From Hedera helix (Eukaryota; Streptophyta; Magnoliopsida; Apiales; Araliaceae), in assembly GCA_947179155.2 (NCBI GenBank), contig OX359264.1:58431202-58495201 (forward strand): DNA of 64,000 nucleotides. Direction: 5' to 3'. A program made the position numbers and the translations under genes. The notes beneath the pieces are model-generated. The model did not search any database. It saw only the letters and a program-made list of their open reading frames with translations, and was not told the DNA's origin. Shown piece after piece: positions 36,805-48,629 of this stretch. The first letter of the stretch is position 1; the number at the start of each line of letters is the position of its first letter.

Positions 36805-38914
36805 GACCCCGAATTTTATGAAATATAAAATTTAATTTTTCTTCGTATATATTTTTTTCATGAAACAGTAAGTGGTTAAATTGATGAAATTGAAAGTTAA
36901 GGATGTTATGTGCAAATTTTATTTTGTCGGATAATATTCGTTTTGTCGGGGAATATTCGTTTGGTCGGGGAATATTCGTGCCGTACGACGGCGCCGAAAT
37001 AACAAATTATTTGTGGACCCCACAACGGAATATTTGTCGGATATAGAAAACGACAGAAGTAACCTTTTTAATAAAAATAGTCAACGGTGCTAACTGTTAA
37101 AATACCGGTGATAAAAGAATAGTAGCATACGGTAATTTATGGTATTTTACTGTAGCATGCGGTACTCTACAGTAGCACACGGTATTGTACAGTGTCTCAT
37201 ATTATTGACACTGTAACTGTTACGCATCATTTCATCAATAATTGTCACTGCATAATATTTTATATTATCAATTCAATTATTGTTGCTACACAGTATTTTG
37301 CATTATTGATTCAATAATTGTCATTACACTGTATTTCATATCATCGAGTCAATAATTGTTGGTGCACTGTAGTTTAAAATTATTGAATCTAATAATTATC
37401 ACAGTAGCAAATACACTATAATTTATATTATTAAATTAATAAAAATATGTAACGTGTTTCTTACATTATTGTGGTAACATTATTTTATATGTTGGACTCA
37501 CAGGAAGAATAAATAAATAAAAAAAAAATATAATTAATTTTACTATTTGAAATAGTAACGTGAATAGTGACGTGAATAGTAACGTGAATAGTGACGTGAA
37601 TAGTAACGTGAATAGTAAGTGAATAGTAAGAAACATGTGGGACCCACTGTGGGGCCCACACGAAATGTGAGAAATGTGTTTGCTGGGAATGGGTTGGTGG
37701 AGGCTGCGCAGCAGCCTCTGCTGAATTTTTTTCTGTTCACCTACCACGCATAGTAACTTCTTTTCTCCTATAAATAGCTTGTTCAGCTGAATAGAAAAAT
37801 CACACCTAAAACATAGAATTTTTCTATAAGAATTTTATGAGTTTTCTCTGAGAATAGTAAGGTTATTTTGAAAGTTTGAAAGCCAAAAGGAGTGCAGGAA
37901 TTTTTCAAGTAAGTCTTTTATTAAAGAGTAGTAATTTCATAAATTCCTATTTTTCACGGTATTCATAAATCTTCCTTTAGAAGACTCTTCTTTAAGAAGA
38001 TTCATTTTTAAAAGCTTTCTTTGGAAGATTTATTTTGAAATATTATTTTAAAAACTATTTTAAAGTAGTTATATTATACTACAAAAATTATGTTAAATAT
38101 ATATAATTTTGATAGTTCATAATATATGAATTATCATACACCTTGAAATTTATATGTGGTAACTACTAATTTTATTATAAAAATATAGGTTGATAAACCT
38201 CATTTAAATCAATATCCAGTCACGTGTTAAGGTAATGAATATTATCTTCTTTCATATTTTAACTTACTATGGTAAGGAATATTATTCTTTTCACACTCTT
38301 AAATTTACTGTGGTAAGGAATATCATCTTCTTTCATATTCTAACTTACTACGGTAAGGGGTATCATTCTTTTCATCATCATAAATGGATATTATTTTCTT
38401 TCTTACTTGAAGGGATTATCATTCTTTGATTCTCGAAAATAATATCGTTTCTTTCTTGTGCCATTTACTTCCATGTATTAAATTGTGGGAATAACCTTAC
38501 GGCGCGGTTTACCGCCTGTTGGTGAATAACCTTTTGTATTCATTCCTTATTAATCTTTGAGAATAACCTTACGGCGCGGTTTACCGCCTGTTGGTGAATA
38601 ACCTTTTGTATTCATTCCTTATTAATCTTTGAGAATAACCTTACGGTGCGGATTATCGCCTGTTTGGTGAATAACTCTTCGTATTCAAATTGATGGGAAT
38701 AACCTTACGGCGCGGATTATCGCCTGTTTGGTGAATAACTATTCGTATTCAAATTGATGGGAATAACCTTACGGTGCGGATTATCGCCTGTTGGTGAATA
38801 ACCCTTTTTATTTGTCTCGTGTGGAAATAATTTGTCTACACGAATTATCACATGACACTTTTATTCCATATTCGTAAGTGATATCATTTTCCTTTATACT
38901 CATAAGGGATACCA
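36800..38914 (+). repeat. 3' LTR of element 1, first part
   Basis: First 2,115 bp of the 3' LTR, collinear with 29901 onward, ending at GGGATACCA where element 2 inserted. The remainder is at 48630-49871. Together 3,357 bp, one base shorter than the 5' LTR. Confidence 0.92.
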
Positions 38915-41902
38915 TGTGACGCCCCCAAATCTGGGCCCACACAGCCCAAACTTGAGTCGTCAAAAGACTACAACAAAATTATTACAACAAAGCACAACGT
39001 ACAACAATACAGTGTATAATAATACACAACTAAGTCTTCACTATTATTGCCACACTATTTTACAAAACGTGAAGACTATGATAACTATTCCTCGGACCCT
39101 CACTCCATTCCCCGGCTAGACCCTGTTATGTTTTCATCTCCTGTTGAAAAACAATGGAACAAAAGAAAGGGTGAGCTCAAATAGCCCAGTAAGAAATATC
39201 ATGACTAAGATAATGACGAATAAATTATCATTAGTCTTCAACAGTTGAGTTCTTGATAGAATACAATAGACTACAAGGTTTATATCAAAAACTGCAGTTA
39301 AATTCTTAAACAACGTTCAGATCAATAATAGCAGCGGAATGAGTAATCTATTAGAAGAATAATGCAGACTATAATGTCCACTCGGTTCTCTTTTTAGGAA
39401 AAACATCATCAACTTTTATCATCTGAAATATCATTAGTCAAGATAATACAAATTCACAGTTCCTGATCATAATCATGCAGATCAACAGTTCATCTTTGCA
39501 CTACGGGCCAAAGACATTCAATATAACACCAACGGTCATGATTATACCAGATTCAGCCTTTGGTCATAATCATACCAAACAACAGTTCATCTTTGCACTA
39601 CGGGCCAAAGAGAACATTCACCACGTGCCATAAAAGACACCGAACAGATGTATCGCCTTTAACCTATTATATCGCCTTTAACCTATCATCTGTTCAACAA
39701 ATATATCACATCTGTGCCCCCGGCCACAGATATTCACAACAGCTTGATTTTTGGATGATTAGAATGATATAAATGATGAACAGAAGAAATAGGATAACAA
39801 TAAGTATCAGAAGTTTACTTTGTACAGATTCAAATAATGTCCAAATTGTCAACATGATGTGGAGTGAAATTCAAGATCCACAGTTCAGAATAACGGTTAC
39901 AATTCAATAGAAAGGTTCACGTAAATAGGAAGGTTCAGTTGAAATAATGAAGTTCAACTATTATGGAACATATAATATTTTCAGGAATTATAGAAGCAAT
40001 AGTTCCATAATAAATTTCGATTTAGGAGTATGAAAGAAAATAATATCCCTTACCGTAGCAGGTTTGATTAACAAAAGGTGAAGGAAATTAATACAAGGGT
40101 TATTCACCAACAGGCGGCAATCCGCTCCGTAAGGTTATTCCCACAATTTAATAGAATTTGAGTACAAAGAGTTATTCACCAAACAGGCGGCAATCCGCTC
40201 CGTAAGGTTATTCTCAGAGATTAATAATGAATGAATACGAAAGGTTATTCACCAACAGGCGGCAATCCGCTCCGTAAGGTTATTCCCACAATTTTGAGTA
40301 CAAAGAGTTATTCACCAAACAGGCGGCAATCCGCTCCGTAAGGTTATTCTCAGAGATTAATAATGAATGAATACGAAAGGTTATTCACCAACAGGCGGCA
40401 ATCCGCTCCGTAAGGTTATTCCCACAATTTAATACATGGAAATAAAAGGCACGTCTTATGAGTAAGGAAGAAACAATATTATTATCGAGAATCAAATAAT
40501 GATAATCCCTTACCATAGTATGTTTGAATAATGGAAGATGAAAAAGATGGTATCCCTTACCTCAACACGTGACTGGATATTGATTTAAATGAGGTTGATT
40601 AACTTGAACAGTACACGTATACTTATAGATCTTCACAAATACTCAAGATGACTTAAGCACACTTAGAGAGAACTTTCACAAGAAGTATTTAGAGAGAGAA
40701 AGAAAGAACAAGTAAGGAAGTTTATGAAAAATCCTTAAGTTAAGGCTTCTATTTATAGCCAAAAATCTCATCATTCATTTAATCTAAACCATTCATTTAA
40801 AGATCATCTTTTAATCTACACCATCCATTTCAAATATTATATTATCTTTAATCTACACCATTCATTTCATATCACCTAATAATCACCTAACTTTATATTA
40901 TAAACAAATCAATTTAATTATTCAACAATAATTCACACTTTAATCTACACCATTCATTTCATATCACCTAATAATCACCTAACTTTATATTATAAACAAA
41001 TCAATTCAATTATTCAACAATAATTCACACTTTAATCTACACCATTCATTTCATATCACCTAATAATCACCTAACTTTATATTATAAACAAATAACTTTA
41101 TCAATTCAATTATTATGACTAATTGTTATAAATACAGTATAGTTAGCTCTTAGATATCAAGTCAATAAATTAATGAAATACAACTGTTTAAATAACATCA
41201 TAATAGAGATAACAATAATGTAAAATAAAGCATACGTTACTGTGTAATGACAATTATTGATTCAATAATGTGAATTACTGTGCATATTTTACTGTGACAA
41301 TTATTAGGTTCAATAATTTTAAAAACAGTGCAACAACAATTATTGACTCAATGATATAAAATACAGTGTAATGACAATTATTAAATCAATAATGCAAAAT
41401 ACTGTGTAACAACAATTATTGAATTGATAATATAAAATATTATGCAGTGACAATTATCGATGAAATGATGCGTAACAGTTACGGTGTCAATTATCAGACC
41501 AATAATATGAGACACTATGCAATACCGTGTGTTACTGTAGAGTACCGTGTGCTACAGAAAATACCATAAACTACCGTATGCTACTATTCTTTTATCACCG
41601 GTATTTTAACAGTTCCGTTGACTATTTTTATTTAAAAAGGTTACTTCTGTCGTTTTCTATATCCGACAAATATTCCGTTGTGGGGTCCACCAATAATTTA
41701 TTATTTCGGCGCCGTCGTACGGCACGAATATTCCCCGACCAAACGAATATTCCCCGACAAAGCGAATATTGTCCGACAAAATAAAATTTGCACATAACAT
41801 CCTTAACTTTCAATTTTGTTAATTTAACCACTTACTGTTTCAAAAAAATATATATATGAAGAAAAATTAAATTTTGTATTTCATAAAATTCGGGGTCTTA
41901 CA
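38915..41902 (-). repeat. 3' LTR of element 2
   Basis: 2,988 bp; on + it runs from TGTGACGCCCCC to GGTCTTACA, the inverse of the family LTR. Its ends match element 1 LTRs, but about 40600-41215, around the promoter, does not. It contains a threefold 92-bp tandem repeat at about 40851-41104 and a TATA box (minus) at about 40750. Confidence 0.92.
40851..41104 (-). repeat. 92-bp tandem repeat (three units) in element 2 U3
   Basis: Units beginning ATCTACACCATTCATTTC start at 40851, 40943 and 41035; the other LTR has the same block at about 47573-47826. It lies just upstream of the LTR TATA box, in enhancer position. Element 1 has unrelated 11-bp repeats in the corresponding place. Confidence 0.75.
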
Positions 41903-43985
41903 ACCTCCCCTCCTTATGAAATTTCGTCCCCGAAATTGACGTACCTGACATATCGAAGAGGTAAGGATACTTAGATTTCATCTCAGATTCTAGCTCCCAG
42001 GTCATTTCCTCAGTATCTTGGTTCCTCCATAAAACCTTAACTTGAGGTATAACCTTTGAGCGTAGGATCTGCTCCTTCATATCCAGGATCTTAACAGGTA
42101 CCTCCTCGTATGTTAAATCCTCTGCTATAACGTCTGGTTCTAACTCAATGACGTGGTTTGGGTCCTTCACATATTTACGTAACATAGATATGTGAAAAAC
42201 GTTATGGATGCGAGACATACTTGGTGGTAGGGCTAGTCTGTAGGCTACGGTTCCTATTCGATCGAGGATTTCAAATGGGCCAATAAATCGAGGGTTGAGC
42301 TTTCCTCTCTTTCCGAATCTCGTAACCCCTTTCCATGGAGAAACACGTAAGAATACATGATCTCCGACGTTGAAATTTTCGTCTCTCCGATGAAGATCAG
42401 CATAACTCTTTTGTCGTTCTTGTGCGGTCTGTATTCGTTGTCGGATCATTTGGATCTTTTCGGTCGTCAAGCGTACCAACTCGGGTCCCAACAATTTTGC
42501 TTCTCCTACCTCATTCCAACATATTGGAGAGCGACACTTCCTTCCATACAAAGCCTCGAATGGAGCCATGCCTATGCTTGCTTGGTAACTGTTGTTGTAA
42601 GAAAATTCCACCAATGGCAAGTACTTATCCCAACTTCCTTTGAAGTCTAATACACAAAGTCTCAAAAGATCTTCGAGGGTCTGGATCGTCCTTTCCGATT
42701 GTCCGTCCGTTTGAGGATGGTATGCAGAACTAAAACGTAGTTCAGTGCCCATAGCTTTTTGTAGACTGATCCAAAAGCGTGAAGTGAATCTAGGCTCTCG
42801 ATCAGAAACTATGGAAACTGGCATGCCATGCAATCTCACGATCTCATTTATGTACATACCGGCAAGACGTTCAAGTGAAAAGTTTTCTCGTATAGGCAAG
42901 AAATGAGCAGATTTGGTCAATCTATCTACGATCACCCAAATTGCATCTAAGCCTTGAGAAACTTTTGGAAGACCCGTCACGAAGTCCATATTGACGTGTT
43001 CCCACTTCCATTCGGGAACTTCAAGTGATTGTAATGGACCTTTAAGAACTTGATGTTCTGCCTTGACACGTTGACAAGTTAGGCACCTTGAGATAAACTC
43101 CGCAATCTCTCTTTTCATATTGTTCCACCAAAATATATGTCGAAGATCTCGATACATCTTGGTACCTCCTGGGTGGATTGCAAACGGCGTGTTGTGTGCC
43201 TCCATCATGATTTTATGCTTTAATTCAGGATCGTTAGGAACACAGAGTCGAGAGTTGACTCGAAGTATTCCTTTCTCGTCGATTCTTGCTTCGGGAATGG
43301 CACCTTCTTGTACTTTCTTTATCATGTTTATCAGTTCCGGATCGGTAGCTTGAGCAGCTTTAATTTTATCGATTAAAGTTTGTTCTACTCGCACGTGAGC
43401 AATCTTCGAGCGGGTCCCTGGTGTCTTTAGCTCTATCTCCATCTTTTGCAAGTCGTACAAAATACACTTTTGTGTTGTCAGCAGTGCACTTGTACTTGCA
43501 TAAGATTTTCTGCTCAAAGCGTCAGCTACAACGTTCGCCTTTCCCGGGTGATACTGGATTGTGTGGTCATAATCCTTTAACAGCTCAAGCCAACGTCGTT
43601 GTCGCATGTTGAGTTCCTTCTGGGTGAAGAAATACTTGAGACTTTTATGATCCGTATAGATATCCACTTTTTCTCCGTACAAGTAGTGTCTCCAGATCTT
43701 CAACGCGAAAACGACTGCTGCCAACTCTAGATCATGAGTAGGATAATTTTTCTCATAATCTTTGAGTTGTCGAGAGACATAGGCTATAACCTTTCCATGT
43801 TGCATAAGGACACAGCCTAGACCTTTGCCAGAAGCATCGCTGTAGATAACAAATTCTCCTGATCCTGATGGTATGGTCAGAACAGGAGCTGAAACAAGTC
43901 TCCTCTTGAGTTCTTGAAAACTCTTCTCGCATTCCTCGCTCGATATAAGTTTTGTACTAGAATGAATGATACCGATATCTAGTAA
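41898..43985 (-). CDS. RNase H, integrase and chromodomain-like polyprotein of element 2 (open)
   Basis: Open for 695 codons from just after a TAA at 43988-43986. The first residues (LLDIGIIHSST) are the last trace of the RT N-terminus, then SEECEKSFQELKRR starts the RNase H linker, so about 230 RT residues are missing. Counted from 43985: RNase H D50, E87, D112, D155; integrase finger H264, H271, C301, C304; catalytic D334, D395, E431, with 35 residues between the last two as in active integrases. The C-terminus (about 620-690) has the EVPVKILD ... VKVLWRN ... TWELESEM pattern of Tekay/Del chromodomains. No frame lesions. In-frame ATG at 43805 would omit the first RNase H Asp, so how translation starts is unclear. 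Confidence 0.9.
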   Translation of the reverse strand, partial: LLDIGIIHSSTKLISSEECEKSFQELKRRLVSAPVLTIPSGSGEFVIYSDASGKGLGCVLMQHGKVIAYVSRQLKDYEKNYPTHDLELAAVVFALKIWRHYLYGEKVDIYTDHKSLKYFFTQKELNMRQRRWLELLKDYDHTIQYHPGKANVVADALSRKSYASTSALLTTQKCILYDLQKMEIELKTPGTRSKIAHVRVEQTLIDKIKAAQATDPELINMIKKVQEGAIPEARIDEKGILRVNSRLCVPNDPELKHKIMMEAHNTPFAIHPGGTKMYRDLRHIFWWNNMKREIAEFISRCLTCQRVKAEHQVLKGPLQSLEVPEWKWEHVNMDFVTGLPKVSQGLDAIWVIVDRLTKSAHFLPIRENFSLERLAGMYINEIVRLHGMPVSIVSDREPRFTSRFWISLQKAMGTELRFSSAYHPQTDGQSERTIQTLEDLLRLCVLDFKGSWDKYLPLVEFSYNNSYQASIGMAPFEALYGRKCRSPICWNEVGEAKLLGPELVRLTTEKIQMIRQRIQTAQERQKSYADLHRRDENFNVGDHVFLRVSPWKGVTRFGKRGKLNPRFIGPFEILDRIGTVAYRLALPPSMSRIHNVFHISMLRKYVKDPNHVIELEPDVIAEDLTYEEVPVKILDMKEQILRSKVIPQVKVLWRNQDTEEMTWELESEMKSKYPYLFDMSGTSISGTKFHKEGRL
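41903..41915 (-). other. Polypurine tract of element 2
   Basis: Minus-strand AAGGAGGGGAGGT directly before the 3' LTR, identical to the tract of element 1. Confidence 0.88.
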
Positions 43986-44111
43986 TTAAACTTTCAACTC
44001 TTGGTGTTCTATGGGGGCCATTTGGTATGGGACTTTAAAAATGGGCTTAGTGCCGGGTTCAAGATCGATACAGAATTCAATTTCACGGTTTGGGGTAAGC
44101 CAGAAAGTTCC

Positions 44112-44801
44112 TCAGAAAAAAACGTCAGGAAACTCATTAACAATGGGAATATCATTCAAGTTTGACGTGTTTTTGTTCAAATCAGTGACATGAGCTAAAA
44201 AGGCTTGACATCCGTTTTTCAATAAACGAATGACTTTATGGCTAGAAATAACAGTTATAGATTTCAATGGTTTAGTTGCTTGAATTTGCATGACAGGTTG
44301 ATTAGGAATATGAAAACTAATAATCTTATGAAAACAATCAATTTTAGCATGATGGGTAGTCAACCAATCAATTCCTAAAATCACATCAAATTCACGCATC
44401 TCCAAAGAAATAAGGTCAACAGGTAATGTGAGGTTGTTGATTTGAACTAGGCAAGATTTATAGATAGTAAATGTAATAGGTATTTCTCCCAATGAGGTTT
44501 CAACTGATAAGACAAGATTTAAGTTTTCAATAGTCAAATTTAAACGTTGAGTACATATAGGTGGGATAAAAGAGTGGATAGAGCCAGTATCTAGTATGGC
44601 ATAGACTTCACGAGAATTTATGAATAGCTTACCGGTTATCACCTCATTCGGTTTCTTGACTGTTATCGTCAAATCGAATCCCGAATACTTCATTCGGATC
44701 TTCACGTATTTCAACCATGGGAATACCACTGAATAATTTTCTAGCAAACTGTTTCTCGGGTTCATCAACTTCATCAGTAGTAAGGTACCAATGATTTCCA
44801 T
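44112..44801 (-). CDS. Retropepsin-like aspartic protease of element 2
   Basis: Open frame with the active-site motif ILDTGSIHSFI and the downstream FDVILGIDWLTTHHAKIDC block of plant Ty3 proteases. It lies in the +1 frame relative to ORF1 and overlaps its last 158 bases; expression would need frameshifting or internal initiation. It ends NEFPDVFF at a stop caused by an extra base in a T run near 44121-44127, where related elements continue into RT. The start is not defined by a clear ATG. Confidence 0.8.
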   Translation of the reverse strand: MEIIGTLLLMKLMNPRNSLLENYSVVFPWLKYVKIRMKYSGFDLTITVKKPNEVITGKLFINSREVYAILDTGSIHSFIPPICTQRLNLTIENLNLVLSVETSLGEIPITFTIYKSCLVQINNLTLPVDLISLEMREFDVILGIDWLTTHHAKIDCFHKIISFHIPNQPVMQIQATKPLKSITVISSHKVIRLLKNGCQAFLAHVTDLNKNTSNLNDIPIVNEFPDVFF

Positions 44802-45264
44802 TAAAATAGTATTTTCGATAGACTGCAGTTTCCACGATAGTGACTAACTTAACCTGAATTCCTCTAAATTGTAACGCCCAAAAGTATAGAAACATCATTT
44901 TTAAATAATCTTGAAAATCATAGCTGGAACACCATAAATCCCAAAGACTAATATGAAAAGTCCACATATTCTGATCCTTTGTTATAGAGCATAACCAGGT
45001 AATATCACTCTCCCAATTAGTGAGTAAATTAAAGGCAATAATTTTCGCAAGTTCGTTACTTCCTTTAATTGCTTCTAAGAATGGATCTGGAACGACTGTA
45101 GCAGAGTTTTCACCTTCATCCTTACTGGATAGAACACGCATAATTTTTGCCTTAGGCAAATGATTCAACTCTGAGTTTGTAAGAAGATTATTCGTCGCCT
45201 CTTGTTTTGCAGCTACATTTGTTTCGGTAATTTCATAGTTAACCTCCTGATTTCCAGATGCCAT
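44644..45264 (-). CDS. Unrecognised 206-residue ORF in the Gag position of element 2
   Basis: Intact ORF from ATG at 45264, homologous over its full length to the element 1 ORF (33459-34079). Differences cluster near KYYFNGNHWYLTTDEVDEPE and at the N-terminus. The central aromatic block and FLYFWALQFRGIQVKLV are unchanged. No zinc knuckle or known domain was recognised. Retention as an open frame in both copies, beside decayed pol in element 1, suggests a role for the family, but both insertions are so young that chance cannot be excluded. Confidence 0.75.
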   Translation of the reverse strand: MASGNQEVNYEITETNVAAKQEATNNLLTNSELNHLPKAKIMRVLSSKDEGENSATVVPDPFLEAIKGSNELAKIIAFNLLTNWESDITWLCSITKDQNMWTFHISLWDLWCSSYDFQDYLKMMFLYFWALQFRGIQVKLVTIVETAVYRKYYFNGNHWYLTTDEVDEPEKQFARKLFSGIPMVEIREDPNEVFGIRFDDNSQETE

Positions 45265-45453
45265 AATTAACTGTGGTCACAAAATAAATGTTAGTTCAAA
45301 TAAACTGACTCATCTCTTCATGTTCCTACATTCAAATCGATTCATTAGATAAAAAATAAATCTAATTTAGGTAAGACACACTAGTGATTGATTCTATTCG
45401 TCTCTCCCCTCCTAGTTCTAACCCCAGATCTCCATTAAAGACCATATCCCTAA

Positions 45454-45636
45454 GCTCTGATGCCAACTGTGACTCTCATCCCACCATAGGGACAGCACCT
45501 CACAATGGTACCTATCAGTTTGCCACCTGTACTATAGGCGTCCCCTACGGAGAGTCTGGCTTCGGTGCATCCCCTTTCCCTAGGAAGTCACCAGCGAGAG
45601 GCTCGGGGCTCTTCGTTATATGGCTCTGATACCAAC
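45454..45636 (-). other. Doubled primer-binding region with 169-bp insert, element 2
   Basis: On the minus strand the 5' LTR is followed by GTTGGTATCAGAGCCATATA (site 1, ending near 45623), then about 150 bp unrelated to element 1, then GAGAGTCACAGTTGGCATCAGAGCTTAGGG read in two steps: a second LTR-end-like TCACA and a second site (about 45454-45467, one mismatch). After that the sequence rejoins element 1 (GGGATATGGTC). The insert 45468-45636 therefore looks like an LTR-end-to-primer-site segment from another element. Confidence 0.8.
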
Positions 45637-48624
45637 TGTGACGCCCCCAAATCTGGGCCCACACAGCCCAAACTTGAGTCGTCAAAAGACTACAACAAAA
45701 TTATTACAACAAAGCACAACGTACAACAATACAGTGTATAATAATACACAACTAAGTCTTCACTATTATTGCCACACTATTTTACAAAACGTGAAGACTA
45801 TGATAACTATTCCTCGGACCCTCACTCCATTCCCCGGCTAGACCCTGTTATGTTTTCATCTCCTGTTGAAAAACAATGGAACAAAAGAAAGGGTGAGCTC
45901 AAATAGCCCAGTAAGAAATATCATGACTAAGATAATGACGAATAAATTATCATTAGTCTTCAACAGTTGAGTTCTTGATAGAATACAATAGACTACAAGG
46001 TTTATATCAAAAACTGCAGTTAAATTCTTAAACAACGTTCAGATCAATAATAGCAGCGGAATGAGTAATCTATTAGAAGAATAATGCAGACTATAATGTC
46101 CACTCGGTTCTCTTTTTAGGAAAAACATCATCAACTTTTATCATCTGAAATATCATTAGTCAAGATAATACAAATTCACAGTTCCTGATCATAATCATGC
46201 AGATCAACAGTTCATCTTTGCACTACGGGCCAAAGACATTCAATATAACACCAACGGTCATGATTATACCAGATTCAGCCTTTGGTCATAATCATACCAA
46301 ACAACAGTTCATCTTTGCACTACGGGCCAAAGAGAACATTCACCACGTGCCATAAAAGACACCGAACAGATGTATCGCCTTTAACCTATTATATCGCCTT
46401 TAATCTATCATCTGTTCAACAAATATATCACATCTGTGCCCCCGGCCACAGATATTCACAACAGCTTGATTTTTGGATGATTAGAATGATATAAATGATG
46501 AACAGAAGAAATAGGATAACAATAAGTATCGGAAGTTTACTTTGTACAGATTCAAATAATGTCCAAATTGTCAACATGATGTGGAGTGAAATTCAAGATC
46601 CACAGTTCAGAATAACGGTTACAATTCAATAGAAAGGTTCACGTAAATAGGAAGGTTCAGTTGAAATAATGAAGTTCAACTATTATGGAACATATAATAT
46701 TTTCAGGAATTATAGAAGCAATAGTTCCATAATAAATTTCGATTTAGGAGTATGAAAGAAAATAATATCCCTTACCGTAGCAGGTTTGATTAACAAAAGG
46801 TGAAGGAAATTAATACAAGGGTTATTCACCAACAGGCGGCAATTCGCTCCGTAAGGTTATTCCCACAATTTAATAGAATTTGAGTACAAAGAGTTATTCA
46901 CCAAACAGGCGGCAATCCGCTCCGTAAGGTTATTCTCAGAGATTAATAATGAATGAATACGAAAGGTTATTCACCAACAGGCGGCAATCCGCTCCGTAAG
47001 GTTATTCCCACAATTTTGAGTACAAAGAGTTATTCACCAAACAGGCGGCAATCCGCTCCGTAAGGTTATTCTCAGAGATTAATAATGAATGAATACGAAA
47101 GGTTATTCACCAACAGGCGGCAATCCGCTCCGTAAGGTTATTCCCACAATTTAATACATGGAAATAAAAGGCACGTCTTATGAGTAAGGAAGAAACAATA
47201 TTATTATCGAGAATCAAATAATGATAATCCCTTACCATAGTATGTTTGAATAATGGAAGATGAAAAAGATGGTATCCCTTACCTCAACACGTGACTGGAT
47301 ATTGATTTAAATGAGGTTGATTAACTTGAACAGTACACGTATACTTATAGATCTTCACAAATACTCAAGATGACTTAAGCACACTTAGAGAGAACTTTCA
47401 CAAGAAGTATTTAGAGAGAGAAAGAAAGAACAAGTAAGGAAGTTTATGAAAAATCCTTAAGTTAAGGCTTCTATTTATAGCCAAAAATCTCATCATTCAT
47501 TTAATCTAAACCATTCATTTAAAGATCATCTTTTAATCTACACCATCCATTTCAAATATTATATTATCTTTAATCTACACCATTCATTTCATATCACCTA
47601 ATAATCACCTAACTTTATATTATAAACAAATCAATTTAATTATTCAACAATAATTCACACTTTAATCTACACCATTCATTTCATATCACCTAATAATCAC
47701 CTAACTTTATATTATAAACAAATCAATTCAATTATTCAACAATAATTCACACTTTAATCTACACCATTCATTTCATATCACCTAATAATCACCTAACTTT
47801 ATATTATAAACAAATAACTTTATCAATTCAATTATTATGACTAATTGTTATAAATACAGTATAGTTAGCTCTTAGATATCAAGTCAATAAATTAATGAAA
47901 TACAACTGTTTAAATAACATCATAATAGAGATAACAATAATGTAAAATAAAGCATACGTTACTGTGTAATGACAATTATTGATTCAATAATGTGAATTAC
48001 TGTGCATATTTTACTGTGACAATTATTAGGTTCAATAATTTTAAAAACAGTGCAACAACAATTATTGACTCAATGATATAAAATACAGTGTAATGACAAT
48101 TATTAAATCAATAATGCAAAATACTGTGTAACAACAATTATTGAATTGATAATATAAAATATTATGCAGTGACAATTATCGATGAAATGATGCGTAACAG
48201 TTACGGTGTCAATTATCAGACCAATAATATGAGACACTATGCAATACCGTGTGTTACTGTAGAGTACCGTGTGCTACAGAAAATACCATAAACTACCGTA
48301 TGCTACTATTCTTTTATCACCGGTATTTTAACAGTTCCGTTGACTATTTTTATTTAAAAAGGTTACTTCTGTCGTTTTCTATATCCGACAAATATTCCGT
48401 TGTGGGGTCCACCAATAATTTATTATTTCGGCGCCGTCGTACGGCACGAATATTCCCCGACCAAACGAATATTCCCCGACAAAGCGAATATTGTCCGACA
48501 AAATAAAATTTGCACATAACATCCTTAACTTTCAATTTTGTTAATTTAACCACTTACTGTTTCAAAAAAATATATATATGAAGAAAAATTAAATTTTGTA
48601 TTTCATAAAATTCGGGGTCTTACA
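45637..48624 (-). repeat. 5' LTR of element 2
   Basis: 2,988 bp, equal in length to the other LTR (offset 6,722 bp). Contains the promoter that would drive the element 2 transcript leftward, the 92-bp repeats and the leader repeat array. Confidence 0.92.
47471..47479 (-). promoter_or_regulatory. TATA box of element 2 LTR promoter
   Basis: Minus-strand GGCTATAAATAGAAG, about 1.15 kb into the LTR; the copy in the 3' LTR is at about 40749-40757. The surrounding sequence differs from the element 1 promoter. Confidence 0.65.
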
Positions 48625-48629
48625 TACCA

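Larger units (their letters stand above)
38915..48624 (-). mobile_element. Element 2: second member of the same non-autonomous Ty3 family, nested and inverted
   Basis: 9,710 bp with TG...CA ends, inserted in minus orientation into the 3' LTR of element 1. Target duplication TACCA at 38910-38914 and 48625-48629. The two LTRs are each 2,988 bp and differ at only three sites I could see (near 39681/46403, 39811/46533, 40123/46845). Order in its own orientation: 5' LTR (45637-48624), doubled primer-binding region, ORF1, protease, RNase H-integrase-chromodomain, polypurine tract, 3' LTR (38915-41902). The RT core is absent as in element 1, with the joint at nearly the same place. Fewer LTR differences than in element 1 fit its later insertion. 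Confidence 0.93.
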
